The notes below the pieces were generated by a model. The model was not told where the DNA came from. It saw only the letters and a program-made list of their open reading frames with translations, and searched no databases. Position numbers and translations under genes: made by a program. A stretch of 64,000 nt of DNA from Linnemannia elongata. Lineage: Eukaryota; Mortierellomycota; Mortierellomycetes; Mortierellales; Mortierellaceae. Below, piece by piece: positions 24,489-35,763 of the stretch (within the stretch, counting starts at the first letter, position 1; every line of letters begins with the position of its first letter). The stretch spans positions 930,001 to 994,000 of the forward strand of contig JAXBDG010000017.1 of assembly GCA_036320915.1 (NCBI GenBank), given 5' to 3'.

Positions 24489-26599
24489 TTAGTGGCTGGC
24501 GGGCTTCCAGTTGGGGTCAAAGTTGGACTTGAGTCCCTGCCATGCCTTGAAGTAGTCGTGCTGGACCTTGCCAGACTCAGCAATAGCCCAGTGGGTGGGC
24601 TGGAGCTGCATCGACGACTCAAACATAAACGCCTGGGTGCCCTTGGCAATGTACATGGGCTTAAGCTCCTCAACGGAAGCCTTCTCAAAGGTAGGGGCGT
24701 CGGGGCCGTGAGGGGTCATCATTGAGTGGAGAGAGGCACCACCGGGAACGAATCCTCCCTGCTTGGCCTCGTATGTGCCGTGGATCAAGCCCATGAACTC
24801 GGACATACAGTTGCGGTGGAAGTAAGGAGGGCGGAACTATTTTGGGCAACGAAAAAAGGGGTGTGAGTTAGTGGAAATAGAATAGTACCCAAGGGAGAGC
24901 GTGATCGTGGGAAACTTCCAACATGAGGGAGAGCAACACAAAGAAGAATAACACAACAAGAAGCAGTGAGTGAGCACTTACAGTGTTTTCTTGCACAGAC
25001 CAGCGAGGAGGGAAGATGACAAAGTCAGCAATGGCGGTTCCAGGCTTCTCGGACTTGCAGGTAAGGACCGTGAAGATCGAAGGATCCTATAATATCATGT
25101 AAAGACATATAAAGGGTCAGACTTCTTTCTATTTGTATTACATAAAAAATACACCGATCCATCAATTTGGGCAAGATGCAAGTAGCAGAAGAGCTGACTT
25201 ACGATGTGGTCGTAGGAGACAGAGTTGATGGTGTTAAAGTGGGCGAGGTTGTACTTGAAGGGAGCATAGTTTCCGTGCCATGCGACAACATCGAAGGGTG
25301 TGTGCTCCTGCTTGGCGGTAAAGAGACGACCTCCGTACTTGTTGACAATACGGAAGGGTCTGACATCCTCGTGAACGAAGGCAGCGACGGGGGTCTGGAA
25401 GTCACGACCGTTGGCAAGACCGTTGGCACCAATGGGACCAAGGTCGGGAAGGGACCAGGTTCCGTTGAAGACCTCGCAAATGTAACCACGGCTATTTTCA
25501 CAAAACAAAGAAGCGTGAGGTCAGTCACTGCGCTGCTGTTTGTTGTCGAGGTGGAATGACATCAATGCGGTCCACTTATCCTCATGTCCTGTGTAAAGTA
25601 CCTTGGGCCGTCGGGGAGGGCAACAGAGTAACGGATACCGCGCTGGATAACACAGATCTCGTTGGGATGGACCAAGATCTTTCCAAACTCGGTGGTGATG
25701 TCCAAGCGACCCTGCTGAGGAACTATGAACCATTATAGTAATAAAGTTGAAAGCGACCATGGGAGTATTAGGGCGATTGAACACACATAGCACACAAAAA
25801 GCACGGCGTGAGAATATGATCCACCCTTGCGTAACACCAATTGCGAAGCCATTCGTGTATGACGAAAGGGGCGTAAGAAAAGAGCAACCTACCGATCAAG
25901 AAGTCGCCGTCAGAGTTGTAGAAAGCAGTGTCGTCCATGGACTTGTTGGCGGCATAGACGAGGACGGCCATTCCGTGCTTGACACCGACATCGCCGGCAC
26001 CGGCAATGGAGTGGAGACCTTCGACAAAGTCAGTGGGCTCGGTGGGGATGTCAAAGGGCGACCAACGGAGCTGGTTGGGGGTGATATCGACATTGGCCTC
26101 ATCGGTGTAGTTGCCAACAAGGTGGGTCTTTCTGTGGAAGGGCTCGAAAGGAGTGTGGCAGACCGAGGGGCGGATACGGTAGATCCAGCTATTACAAAGA
26201 AAGGAGAAAGGAGGTTAATGGAAGTGTCCATGAAAAGTTCATTCATCGCTTCCATTTCTTCATTGTGACTAGAGGTTGCTTCTTTCGCCTTAAGAGAACC
26301 ACTCACCTTCTCTCGTTGTGCTTGCGGTCGACGGTGAAGGCAGTTCCAGAAAGCTGCTCAGCATAGAGACCGTAGGGGCAGAGTTGAGGGGTGTTCTGAC
26401 CTAGAGGGGGTTCATTCAAGTTGGAATGGAAAAGTGAGTGAGTCGTGTTCATTCCATTTCAGCCTTTGTGCAAGAAAAACACGCGTTTTATTAAGACAAA
26501 AAAGTTACCCTTGGGGAGTGCGTCGGGAAGGGCCTCGGAAGAGAAGTGGTTGCCGAAGCCGGGCTGGTACTTGTAGTCGTTCTTGAATTCCTTGGCCAT
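24489..26599 (-). CDS. Homogentisate 1,2-dioxygenase
   Basis: Fe(II) ring-cleavage enzyme turning homogentisate into maleylacetoacetate in tyrosine/phenylalanine breakdown. Seven exons (26599-26509, 26400-26307, 26188-25893, 25722-25602, 25491-25203, 25086-24982, 24836-24489) sum to 447 residues, against 445 in human. Landmarks are [19 protein letters not shown] near the N-terminus, [17 protein letters not shown], the family motif [18 protein letters not shown], and the iron ligands His339 and Glu345 in [12 protein letters not shown] and His375 in MTPHGPD. These align with human His335, Glu341 and His371 at a constant offset of four. No other gene of the pathway is in the window. The intron-rich structure contrasts with the two-exon metabolic genes nearby. 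Confidence 0.98.
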
Positions 26600-29500
26600 T
26601 GTGTGTATGTTGAAGTATGGATGTGTTTGAGAAAGAGGAGTTGAAGAGAGGAGAGTGAGGAGTTGAAGAGAAGGAGGAGGAGGAGTTGAGAAAGAAATAT
26701 AAAGAAGAAATGAAGAAGTGCGTGAGAAATACGGTCCCTTTTGACCCTTTTGATGCCCTCCCCCCACAAAATATGAATCGTCCATGGTGGTGGGTTATGG
26801 AGGTAATTGACCACGCAGTGTAAGGAGAGTACTATGGGTTTGATTCCAGCCAATCAGAGCAAGGGCGTCCAGTAAACTAAGCTCCGTAAGTTGTCGATTT
26901 TTTTTATTTCTGTGTTGGTTGGGTCTGGTCCTGGTCGCACACGCCCGTTACCATTACACACCCACAGACAAATTGATCCTCGAATAAGCCCTGTGAGTAG
27001 AACGATCCCTTTCTTATTGTGAGCGATATCCTTCACACTTTACACCCACACACACACACTGCTTCCAGCCAGAATGTCAAGAACCATTCCCTTCCTTGTG
27101 GCCATTGTCCCAGGCACAACGGCGCAATCACTTTCGGCGGTCTCAGCTTCCATTATTTATTTGCACATACTCGCCGCACAACTAAAAACATAAGCAACAA
27201 AGAGTCATCTTCGGATGTTCCTTTGAAAGGGGTTTACCCACGCCCAACTCATCGATGCTGACGATGCAAAACAGAGCAAACTCTTCTCGCATTCCTTCTT
27301 CAGTATTGTTCTCCCAGTACAACAGTAGTCTAGGCTCGAGATATTGTGCGACGAAGGTGCAAAGGCGGATACGACGTGACGACCACCTTTGTATGAAGCG
27401 CGCTTGGTACCAATCGACACAGTTTGTCAATTGGCCCTCAGTTACTCAACACAGCATAACTTCAAAGCCCTTGATGGACGCGGCAAAGCAAGAAGTGATA
27501 CGCCACCAAATGCTTATTTTTGTATTGATGGTTCCTGAATCTTCGATCAGTTAAGGGTACGAGCCTTCATCTCTATTTTCTGCACCTCACCCATTGCCAG
27601 CAAGCATAAGCATTGTCTCTGCTCACCATCCATGTACTCCAAACTAACCCCGCAACGCCCTCTCCATGCCTCTTATATGTATATATGCCTGTAACATATC
27701 GTCCATGGATCAATTATCTTCTTCATCCTGCAGGGGCCCCTCTTACTTCCTCCCTCTCCCTCGTTTTGCAGGACAAAGACCAAAAACCTACTTCTGACAC
27801 ATCAACTCACCCCTTGTTTTGTTTAACCAACCCTACCTTGTCACCCCCTTGTCCAAAACAAACCCCTCCTCCCCTCATCTCCTTAGTGGAGTGTTCCCGC
27901 AGGGGGTGAACCCTATCTCCTTCTCTCACTCTCACTTTCTAATGGCCTCCTTCCCCTCCCATGGTCTCCTCTTTCCTCTTCATCCTCCTTGCCCTTTGAA
28001 GACGTTTGTTTTGTTTCCAATCCTTCAAACGGCAACTCAGACACGATGGCATGTTTGCGTGTTTGCTTGGCTTGGTTTGAACAAAGGGAGACACAAGATA
28101 CAAAAAGGCAAGTCTAAAAGAGTGACACAGACCACGAGAGAAAGAGAAAAAGACAGCATCAACAAGGACAGAAAGCCCTTGGAACACTCCCTCTATCTTT
28201 TGGCAAGCAAGCATGCCAGAACAGATTGGGCTCGTGGGTAAAGAAAAACGTTTGTTAGGGTTAGAATAATGCATTTCTGCCTCCTTTCCTCCCTCTCCCT
28301 CACCAGAGCCGTAGAGTAGAGAGCGAGAGAGCGAGATGCTATTCTATTGCATAAATTTGAGGGGGCAGGGTATCGAGCCTGGATGTTTTTGCAACGCTTT
28401 TTTGAGCAAAAACACCATTCACAAACAACATTCGTAAACAACATCAACAACCCAAGACAAAAAAGCAAAGCAAAGCAAACCTTAGACAATTTTTTTTAGA
28501 TCTGGTGGAGCCAAAAGGCAAAGACAAACGAGAAGAAAAAGCAGAAAAGGAGAGTGGGTGAGCATATACTGTATTCGATTGCATGCATTGCGGAGAGACA
28601 TCGAAGGGAACGACAATGATACTTTGCCTTTGCCTTTGCCTTTGCCTTTTTCTTACTTTTTCTGTTTCTTTTTTGAACTCAACGGTCAGCGAACAAACAA
28701 GCAGAGACATAGAGACTGAGGAGAGAGAAAGGGCGGCGATGATCGATTAGATGCATATGTGTGTGCTGTACTTTACTTTTTTTTTTTTATGCATTAGCAG
28801 AAGCTCTTTCCCGCCCATGCAAACGAGTTGTCGTTAGAAACAAGAAAGAAAGGGGTAAAGAGTGCTCTTGTCATTTTGTTGACAGCAAAAAATGCACACG
28901 CCCATTGGGCGTCTTGCCTAATGTTGTTGTCTGTAGTCAGTCGTGTATTGCTACCCCCTTGTTTTCTTGTCCGTCCGCATTGGATACTCAAGTCCGTCTC
29001 CCTCATCCCCTTTTCTTGCAGTACCTATCGAACCCTGCGCTTTTCATCCCCCTTCGGCGACTTCATAATCCAATCCTGCACCTTCTCCTTCTCCTTCTCC
29101 TCCTCTTCCTCTTCTTCCTCTCTCTTATTCTTGCTTCTCTCTTTTCTCACTTCTTTCTCTTCTTTCCTCTTCTTTCTTCTTCCTCCCTCTACTCCTGCTT
29201 CTTACTCTCAATCCTCGTTTCATCTCTTTCCCACCACGTACCTTCCTTCTTCACCTCCTACTTCTTCAGTTTACTTTCTCCTCCACCTTTCCTAATACCT
29301 TGGTCGCCATCCTCCCTCATTCGACAAGCCTCAAACACTACGATATCTTTACACCAACTGCAATTGAACAGAACCCCAAAGACAAAGATCAACGTCGATA
29401 CTCCCTAATTTGTATGTATGTCCACCAAAACAAATACCTCTCCCTTTGCCATTTGGTCATAACGTGGACTACTACTTTGTGTAGGGTATCTCTCTGGACT

Positions 29501-31129
29501 TTGTTTCACGCTTTCTCAATACTTTGGGCATTGTCCATTCGGATACCAGCTACCTATGGCAATGATTACTTTTGTTCAAGATTATCCCTCTTTCCAAACC
29601 CATTTGCATTTTTGTTTCGTTATCCTTGCTCGCTCCTTATTTCCTGCTTTTTCTCTTTATTGACGTTCTCATTTCTTTTCCGCGCTCAGTCCTGGTTTGG
29701 AGCAATACCGACGAAAGGGGTGGAATAAAACGAAAATGAGAAAGAGCAGCGAGTAATTAAAAGGGAGAAGAAGGGGTGGACGCTGTCTATCATGGCCAAG
29801 CTTGGTGCACGCGCTCTCAATTCGTCCTTTCCTTTTTTTTTCTTGACAGCGTCCATTCTTGTCTTAGTTCTTTCGCACTAAGTGGCGTCGAGTTATAGCA
29901 GAGTAGTGCACATTTGGTACCCTTTCTTTGTTTCTGCGTTTCCATCTCTTTGCTCCCTTAAGTCCCTTCCCTTTGCCTCCCTTGCTCTGAATTACAGTCT
30001 ATCAACCCGAACAATTGTTTTCCTTAGTTTTTTTTGTCTTTTCTTCTTTCTCTCGCTGCGAACAACGAAGAACAAAAAAACTTTCCCGCGCCCTTTTTTG
30101 TGTGTTTCCTTCACTTCATTGGCTATTCGTTCGTTTGTTCGTTGTCATGTCTCCTCCCTTTACCCCTTTACTATTTCCCTTTACGACTTCCCTTTACTCT
30201 CTTTCTCTTTGTGTGTAATTGCTCGGCTTACTTGATTTTTTCGCTCGAGCCCGCCCTTTTTTTCTCCCTCCAATTTTTGTTATCCTGACAATGTTGTGTA
30301 CAACTGGGCCAAGCGTTGCATTTGTTTACTGCGTTTGTTTTTTTGTTTGTAGTTAGCTATGTTTGTTGTGTCTTTGTGACACTGTGTGGTTGTAAATGTA
30401 TATGTGCATGTACGATACGAGAAGAAAGAAGGAGCAAAGGAAAGGGGACACCAGACACCCGTTCAACCGGCTCCCCCCGCCTTTTTTTATGGCAATTCTT
30501 TTTTTCTCTCTTTTATCCCTTTTAACTTACTCTTCCTACTACCTTCTCTTCTGCCAATAGATATATATTTGCCATATCCCTGCCAACCAAGCATCCTTCC
30601 TTGTCTCTCGCCTCTTGCTCAATCGTGCACTCACACAGCGCAACACACAACGCGTCGTTCCTGTTGGCAAGAAAAAATAGCCAATAAGGACAATTCGGCC
30701 CACAAGGTTTCCATCGCGAAACAAAAAAGGCACACACAACATCGGCCTTTTTTTTCTTTACTTTATCCTTTTTTTTTCCCTTTTTTTTCATCTCCCTTGC
30801 TCCGTTTCTCTCTATCCTTGTTTTTCTGCTTGCTTCTCCCTTGTCAATCTTTTCATTTGTCTCTCTTTCTCTCCTTCTCTTTCTTCTTTTCACTTCGCTA
30901 TCTCTCTCCTCTCCTTCCTCGTACTGACAAAAAGTGCGCATTGTGCAGCTTCAAACCACGTCAACCACACACATCACAGACACATTCATAACAACCACCT
31001 GCCTCCCTACAACACCTAAACCCTTACTTTTATAATCCCCCCTCCCCCCCCCTCCCTCCCTTCGCACAACTCGGAGCCACACTTCTACCCACACACGCAC
31101 CTATACATATCAATACAACAACAATAATA
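26600..31129. other. 4.5-kb gene-poor interval
   Basis: No gene is supported. It contains CT-rich and TTC-rich stretches (about 29070-29290 and 30740-30930), a (TTTGCC)n repeat (about 28623-28648) and A/T homopolymers. The last part is a pyrimidine-rich leader to the gene at 31130. Frames here translate to Phe/Leu/Ser-rich peptides, as expected from CT-rich DNA. Confidence 0.5.
28623..28648. repeat. (TTTGCC)n short tandem repeat
   Basis: Four perfect hexamer units. Confidence 0.85.
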
Positions 31130-33208
31130 ATGGACACACTAAGCGTAGCACCAGCGACCACCACATCCCCACTCACAGCCCGGAAGCCCACCTTCCGCCC
31201 CCTCCTCCAACCTCGAGCCGCCGCCGCCCTCGACTTCAACGACGACAGCGATGACTCTGATAACGATTTCCTCTCAGCCGATTACAAGGCCCAACGCAAG
31301 ACTACCATGGACCTGGTCGATTTCTTTAAGAATGCTCCTCCTCCACCACCGGCTCCAAGTCTGCCACCTGTTACTGTGGACGATAAGAAGAAACGGTCGT
31401 TGTTGCAGAGGTTGAGGAATCGCAAGTCTGGGTCGATGTTGAATGGTGGGGGCAGTAATCGGGCTAGCCTGTTGGGGATGCCTGGGTCGACAGCTGCCAC
31501 TGTTGCTTCTGGGGGACTTGGGAGTACGGTCAGTTCGGCAAGTGGTGCGACAGCGACGCTGCCGAATGGGAAGAAGTATGTGATGATTGCTGTTGACTAT
31601 AAGGATTCTCCTGCTTCTACCTCGACAGCCGCGACGACGACAACGCCTGTGACAGGAATCACCAGCGCTTTGGCCGCTACCAGTCCAAAGAGGAACTCGC
31701 CCACCAGCAGCAAGCGACAGAGCAGGGTCTACTCAAGCGGCAGCGACGATGGAACACCGGTGACAGGATCAACTTTGCTGGGCAGCAGTATGCACACCAC
31801 CTTTGACAGTAGTCATCTTCACTCTACGGGTTTGAGCACTGGAGGAACGGGGGATACGCGGAGGTCGATTATCCTCCAAGCCGGTGGAGGCGAGGGGTCT
31901 TCGTTTATTTTGGGTAACTCGCCGTTCTTGCTGGACAACTTTGCGTTGGATACCGACTTCATCATGCCCTCTTCCTTTGGTGTTCAAGACTCCAAGAATT
32001 CGGGAGTCACGACGACGGGGACGTCGACGATGACGGATGCGGGACAGCAGCACCGTAGGACACAGTCGCAACGGTCCGGGTTTGGTCAGACGGCAGACGG
32101 TGGAATGTCACGACGGGGGACCAACAAGGTCACCTTCAACATTGCAGGGCAACAACAAGGTGCGGGAGATGAGGATCCGGTCTCGAAGGCGCTTTCTCAG
32201 CGGATCGCCAACCATAAGGCCCAACTCCTCAAGAACCAAGGCTTCCTTGGAGACGATGGCGCCGACTCTGCCAACGAGTCTGGACAAGAGTCTTCGACCA
32301 AACCGCCCGAGGTGACGTTGCCGAAACCCATCTCGAGGAAAAAGGTCCGTCATGTCCAGATCCAGACACAGCACTGTATCATGCGGCCCATGTACACCCA
32401 GACAGAGCCTATGGAGTCTCTCGTCCGCAATTCGGAACCAAGGGAGTTTAGCACACAGACGAGTGAGGGATCTTGTGAGATGGGAAATTCTACAGAGCTA
32501 GATGCTGCTGAGACCGCGTCGATCGCGACTTCTACGGCGACTGGCACCACGATGACGTCTGGGCACATCATGACTGCCGCACGGGCGACATCTAAAGTCG
32601 CAAGTCTTGTTGCCTCTCTCTCCCAACCCACCACTCCCACCGGCGGCATCCCATCATCCCTCCTCACCAAGGGCACAGCCACTACCGCCATGTCGACCAC
32701 CTCCACCGAGACTTTGGTCCCATCACCCTTGACCGCCCAGGAGCACGAAGAACTCCTTCTCCTCCGCCAAAAGAATGCCTCCCTTCAAGCCCAAGTCATC
32801 ACCCTCCAGCGCGATCTTGCCTCAGAAATGCGCGCCCGCACCCGCACCGCCGTCGCGATGCAAGACACCCGCGACAAGTTCGAGATGCTTTCCGCGATCG
32901 CTTACAAGAAAATTAAGGAAATGATTTTCCAACGCCATGTGTTGGAGATGGAGGTCCGTGAGTTGAGAGCTCAGGTGGATATGCATGCTGCCGAGGATGC
33001 GGCTGTTTCTGCGGCGGGGACGGTCGAGGTTGTGAGTCCTACCTACAGACATCATCATCATCAACAGCACCAGCAGCAGCAACATTCGCATCACCATCAC
33101 CACCAACAGCAGCAGCACCATAGCCAGCAGCATCATGGTCAACAACATCATAGCCAGCATCATCATAGCCAGCAACACCAGCAGTATGTCTCTGTCGGAC
33201 ATTATTAG
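31130..33208 (+). CDS. Disordered protein with TQT motifs, coiled coil and His/Gln tail
   Basis: Single-exon gene of 692 residues; I do not recognise the family. Its long open frame contains ordered-looking islands. An acidic patch (DDSDDSDNDFLS) is followed by MDLVDFFKNAPPPPP, a fungal-type short motif before a proline run (about 60-75). Basic KKKRSLLQRLRNRK follows. Long Ser/Thr/Gly-rich spacers come next, then three TQT-like motifs (about 409-445: IQTQ, YTQTEP, FSTQTSE). A predicted coiled coil runs about 533-625 (QEHEELLLLRQKN... to EMEVRELRAQV). The end is His/Gln-rich (about 640-690). A scaffold or cytoskeleton/motor-linked role is inferred. The start is the ATG at 31130 after a CT-rich leader. 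Confidence 0.75.
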   Translation: MDTLSVAPATTTSPLTARKPTFRPLLQPRAAAALDFNDDSDDSDNDFLSADYKAQRKTTMDLVDFFKNAPPPPPAPSLPPVTVDDKKKRSLLQRLRNRKSGSMLNGGGSNRASLLGMPGSTAATVASGGLGSTVSSASGATATLPNGKKYVMIAVDYKDSPASTSTAATTTTPVTGITSALAATSPKRNSPTSSKRQSRVYSSGSDDGTPVTGSTLLGSSMHTTFDSSHLHSTGLSTGGTGDTRRSIILQAGGGEGSSFILGNSPFLLDNFALDTDFIMPSSFGVQDSKNSGVTTTGTSTMTDAGQQHRRTQSQRSGFGQTADGGMSRRGTNKVTFNIAGQQQGAGDEDPVSKALSQRIANHKAQLLKNQGFLGDDGADSANESGQESSTKPPEVTLPKPISRKKVRHVQIQTQHCIMRPMYTQTEPMESLVRNSEPREFSTQTSEGSCEMGNSTELDAAETASIATSTATGTTMTSGHIMTAARATSKVASLVASLSQPTTPTGGIPSSLLTKGTATTAMSTTSTETLVPSPLTAQEHEELLLLRQKNASLQAQVITLQRDLASEMRARTRTAVAMQDTRDKFEMLSAIAYKKIKEMIFQRHVLEMEVRELRAQVDMHAAEDAAVSAAGTVEVVSPTYRHHHHQQHQQQQHSHHHHHQQQQHHSQQHHGQQHHSQHHHSQQHQQYVSVGHY

Positions 33209-33797
33209 TAGCTTCTATTCATATCATAATACAAACGAACAAAAAACACGTAATGGCTGAGACTTTCGTTCCGTTTGTTCTAATAAATATCCATAATCCT
33301 CACGCCATATATTTGCTTCCTCCCCCTTGTTGTAGTACGGAGAAGCGTGTCGCAAATGGGCATTGAAAAAAGGGGGCGGGGGGGTCCAAGCTTCGATGCA
33401 AGCCCAAGGGTGGATTGAGGTTCAATTCAGAGGCCTGTGGCCCGACAAAGGCAAAAACATATGTGACCTAAGAGGATAAATCATAAACCAATTGTACATT
33501 ATGCAAAAAAAACAACAACGATATAAGGCATGCGGCTTTTCCTGCAAGGGAGTATCCTTGGTCCCTTTGTTATATCCCACATGGACAAGCTTACGCCTAT
33601 TCTTCCTACTTTTGCCGTTTTGTTGGTTTTTTTTTTTTGCATGCTCTGTTTATTCCTCGAGAAAAAAAAAGTAACAAACAGTGGAAAAAGTAGAAGAGGG
33701 GGAATATGCGATAAAATTATATTTGTACATGGGGGGGATGAGGGGGGTGTGAATGAAAAGAGTGAACAAAGAAAAATGAAAAAGGGGGAGGGGGCTT
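33209..33797. other. Convergent 3' intergenic region
   Basis: Lies between two convergent genes. It has A/T- and G-rich homopolymers (a run of G near 33371-33385) and no gene. Confidence 0.6.
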
Positions 33798-35584
33798 TTA
33801 AGCCTTAAGCTCCTCCTTCCCGTCGATGTAGGCAGGTGCCATCTCCTCATCGCAAGCAGGAACGTTGTCCTCACCGCCAAAGTTGCTCAAATCGAACCCG
33901 TTCTGCAACAAGTACTTCTTGAAGTCCTCATCCTCCTCACCAAGAGCCTTCTTGGAGTAATCTGGGATCAGGAACCATGTGAACACAGCTCCCAACAAGG
34001 CCAAACACGAACCGAGGATGAAAACACGTCCCTGACCCAACATGACATCGCCTTGGCCAAAGGAGGCAATTGCAGGCTTGAAGACGGTCGTTCCGACAAA
34101 GGCACCGAGCTTTCCGATGGCAGCGGACCAACCGTAGGCGGTTCCGCGGATGGCGGTAGGGTAGATCTCAGCAGAGACGAGTCCGAGCATGTCACCGGGA
34201 CCAAACTCTCCCATGGCCATGAAGATTCCATAGAGGACGACAAACAGGGGGAAGATGTCGAGGAGCTTCTTGTAGAAGATGCCCATGAAGATTCCGAGAA
34301 TACCCTGGACAAGGAAACCAGTAGCCATGGTCTTCTTACGGCCCAACTTGTCAGAAACCAAAGCTCCTGAGATCGAACCGGGGAGGTAGAAGCAGTTCAA
34401 CAACAATGACCATTCAGCAATCTGAACGAAGGTGGCCTCCGATCCAAGGGCCTGGTCGAGGATGGTACCGGCAAAGATACCGAGAGGGTAGGAGATAAAG
34501 TTGTAAAAGAACCAGGAACCACCGGTACCGACGAGGTACTTCCAGTATCTGCGGACGATGAGCAGGTAAGGGACCTTCTTCTTGATGGCGTTCTTCTTGT
34601 AGATCTCCGAGTTGCTCATCTTGAGACGGAAGTAAAGGACGGAAAGAGGGGGGAGGACACCAAAGGCAAAGGAAGTTCTCCAGATAACCTGGTACGTGCA
34701 CCCAGCAGCTCCCAAGATCAAAGGAATCAGCGCCGAGAGGACGAATCCGGAATCAATGACAAAGTTGGTGACAAAGACAAACAACATGCCTCTACGTCCA
34801 GGCATAACCTCATCCGCAGCCTCAGAGGCCGAAGCCGACGAACAAGGGTACTCTCCTCCGACACCAACACCCAAGATACCACGATAAATGGTCAACGCCC
34901 AGAAGAGACCCTCGACCGATCCGTGGGCGCCATAGGCGCCGGCGCACAAGGCGGCACCGAGAATGACGAGGATAGTGGTGATCATGAGTCCAACCTTACG
35001 ACCGAGACGGTCACAAATGAAGCCGAAGGAGATTTGACCGATGATACAGCCGACAAAGAGCGAGTTTCCGATGCGGGTCGACATCTCGGATGTGAAGGAG
35101 TCACCGTAAATCTTCGTGAAGCAGACGTTGATGAGTGAGAGGACTCCGACCTGGTAACCATCGGACAACAATGCGAATCCTAATCGTTGGGAGATGATAA
35201 AAGTGGGAGGGTTAGCATGGTTGTTCATGGGAAACAGGTGGGTGCATGAATGTTGGAAGGTGTGTGTGTGAGTTGTCCATATTTGTTATTGAGCTGTCCA
35301 CCCGACACGTACATCTCAGTCCACTTTGAGACAAAAAATAAACAAAGAAAATGTGGGTGCAACAATCCAACTGGATGATGCCCTGTCTTCCATCCCTCTG
35401 CCCCTGAGCAAACATAAATGCACGCAATTGAAATGTTGTCGACCAGAGAAAAGGATGAAGGCTTACCGGAGAAGATGACGGTGAAGATGGCAGAGACGCG
35501 GGATTGCTTCTGGAGGTCGGTGAGGTAAACGGGTTCCTCGGGGAGGACAACAGCCTGGGTGGGCTGCTCAATCTTTGTATCCAT
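33798..35584 (-). CDS. MFS transporter, GIT1-like (glycerophosphodiester:H+ symporter family)
   Basis: Probable plasma-membrane importer of glycerophosphoinositol/glycerophosphocholine or a similar phosphodiester. Exons 35584-35467 and 35179-33798 (phase 1) give 499 residues. The N-terminus to TM1 reads SAIFTVIFSG then FALLSDGYQVG, matching the SDGYQ signature of the Git1 group. The MFS loop motifs are CDRLGRKVG after TM2 and SDKLGRKKT after TM8. RGILGVGVGGEYP (TM4) and AEIYPTAIRGTAYG (TM11) are typical of the phosphate/phosphodiester subfamily. About 12 membrane spans are apparent, ending in an acidic C-terminal tail. The 287-base intron contains stop codons in all useful frames. Substrate assignment is by family only; inorganic phosphate cannot be excluded. 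Confidence 0.88.
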
Positions 35585-35755
35585 TGTGCCTTGTTGTTTT
35601 ATTACGAGAGATGGACGGAGAAAAGGAAAGGAGTGTATTGACGTGGAATGGAGGAGAGGAGCGAAGGTGGAGAGAGGAAGGAGGAAGAGGTCGAAGGTTG
35701 GAGTAGTAACGAAGGACAAGGGATCAAAAAAGAGGGGGGCGGGGATACTTGGGCG

Positions 35756-35763
35756 TATTTATA
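35756..35763 (-). promoter_or_regulatory. TATA box of the GIT1-like transporter
   Basis: TATAAATA on the minus strand, about 175 bases upstream of the ATG. Confidence 0.5.

Noticed and set aside
28360..28385. GGCTCGATACC (minus strand) resembling a tRNA B box
   Set aside because: The flanking bases do not form the T stem, and no cloverleaf fits.
28193..28489. Minus-strand frame with a hydrophobic N-terminus
   Set aside because: It begins with TTG rather than ATG and shows no recognisable motif.
28761..29408. Long overlapping frames rich in Leu, Phe and Ser
   Set aside because: They come from a CT-rich block (TTC/CTC/CCT codons) and vanish outside it.
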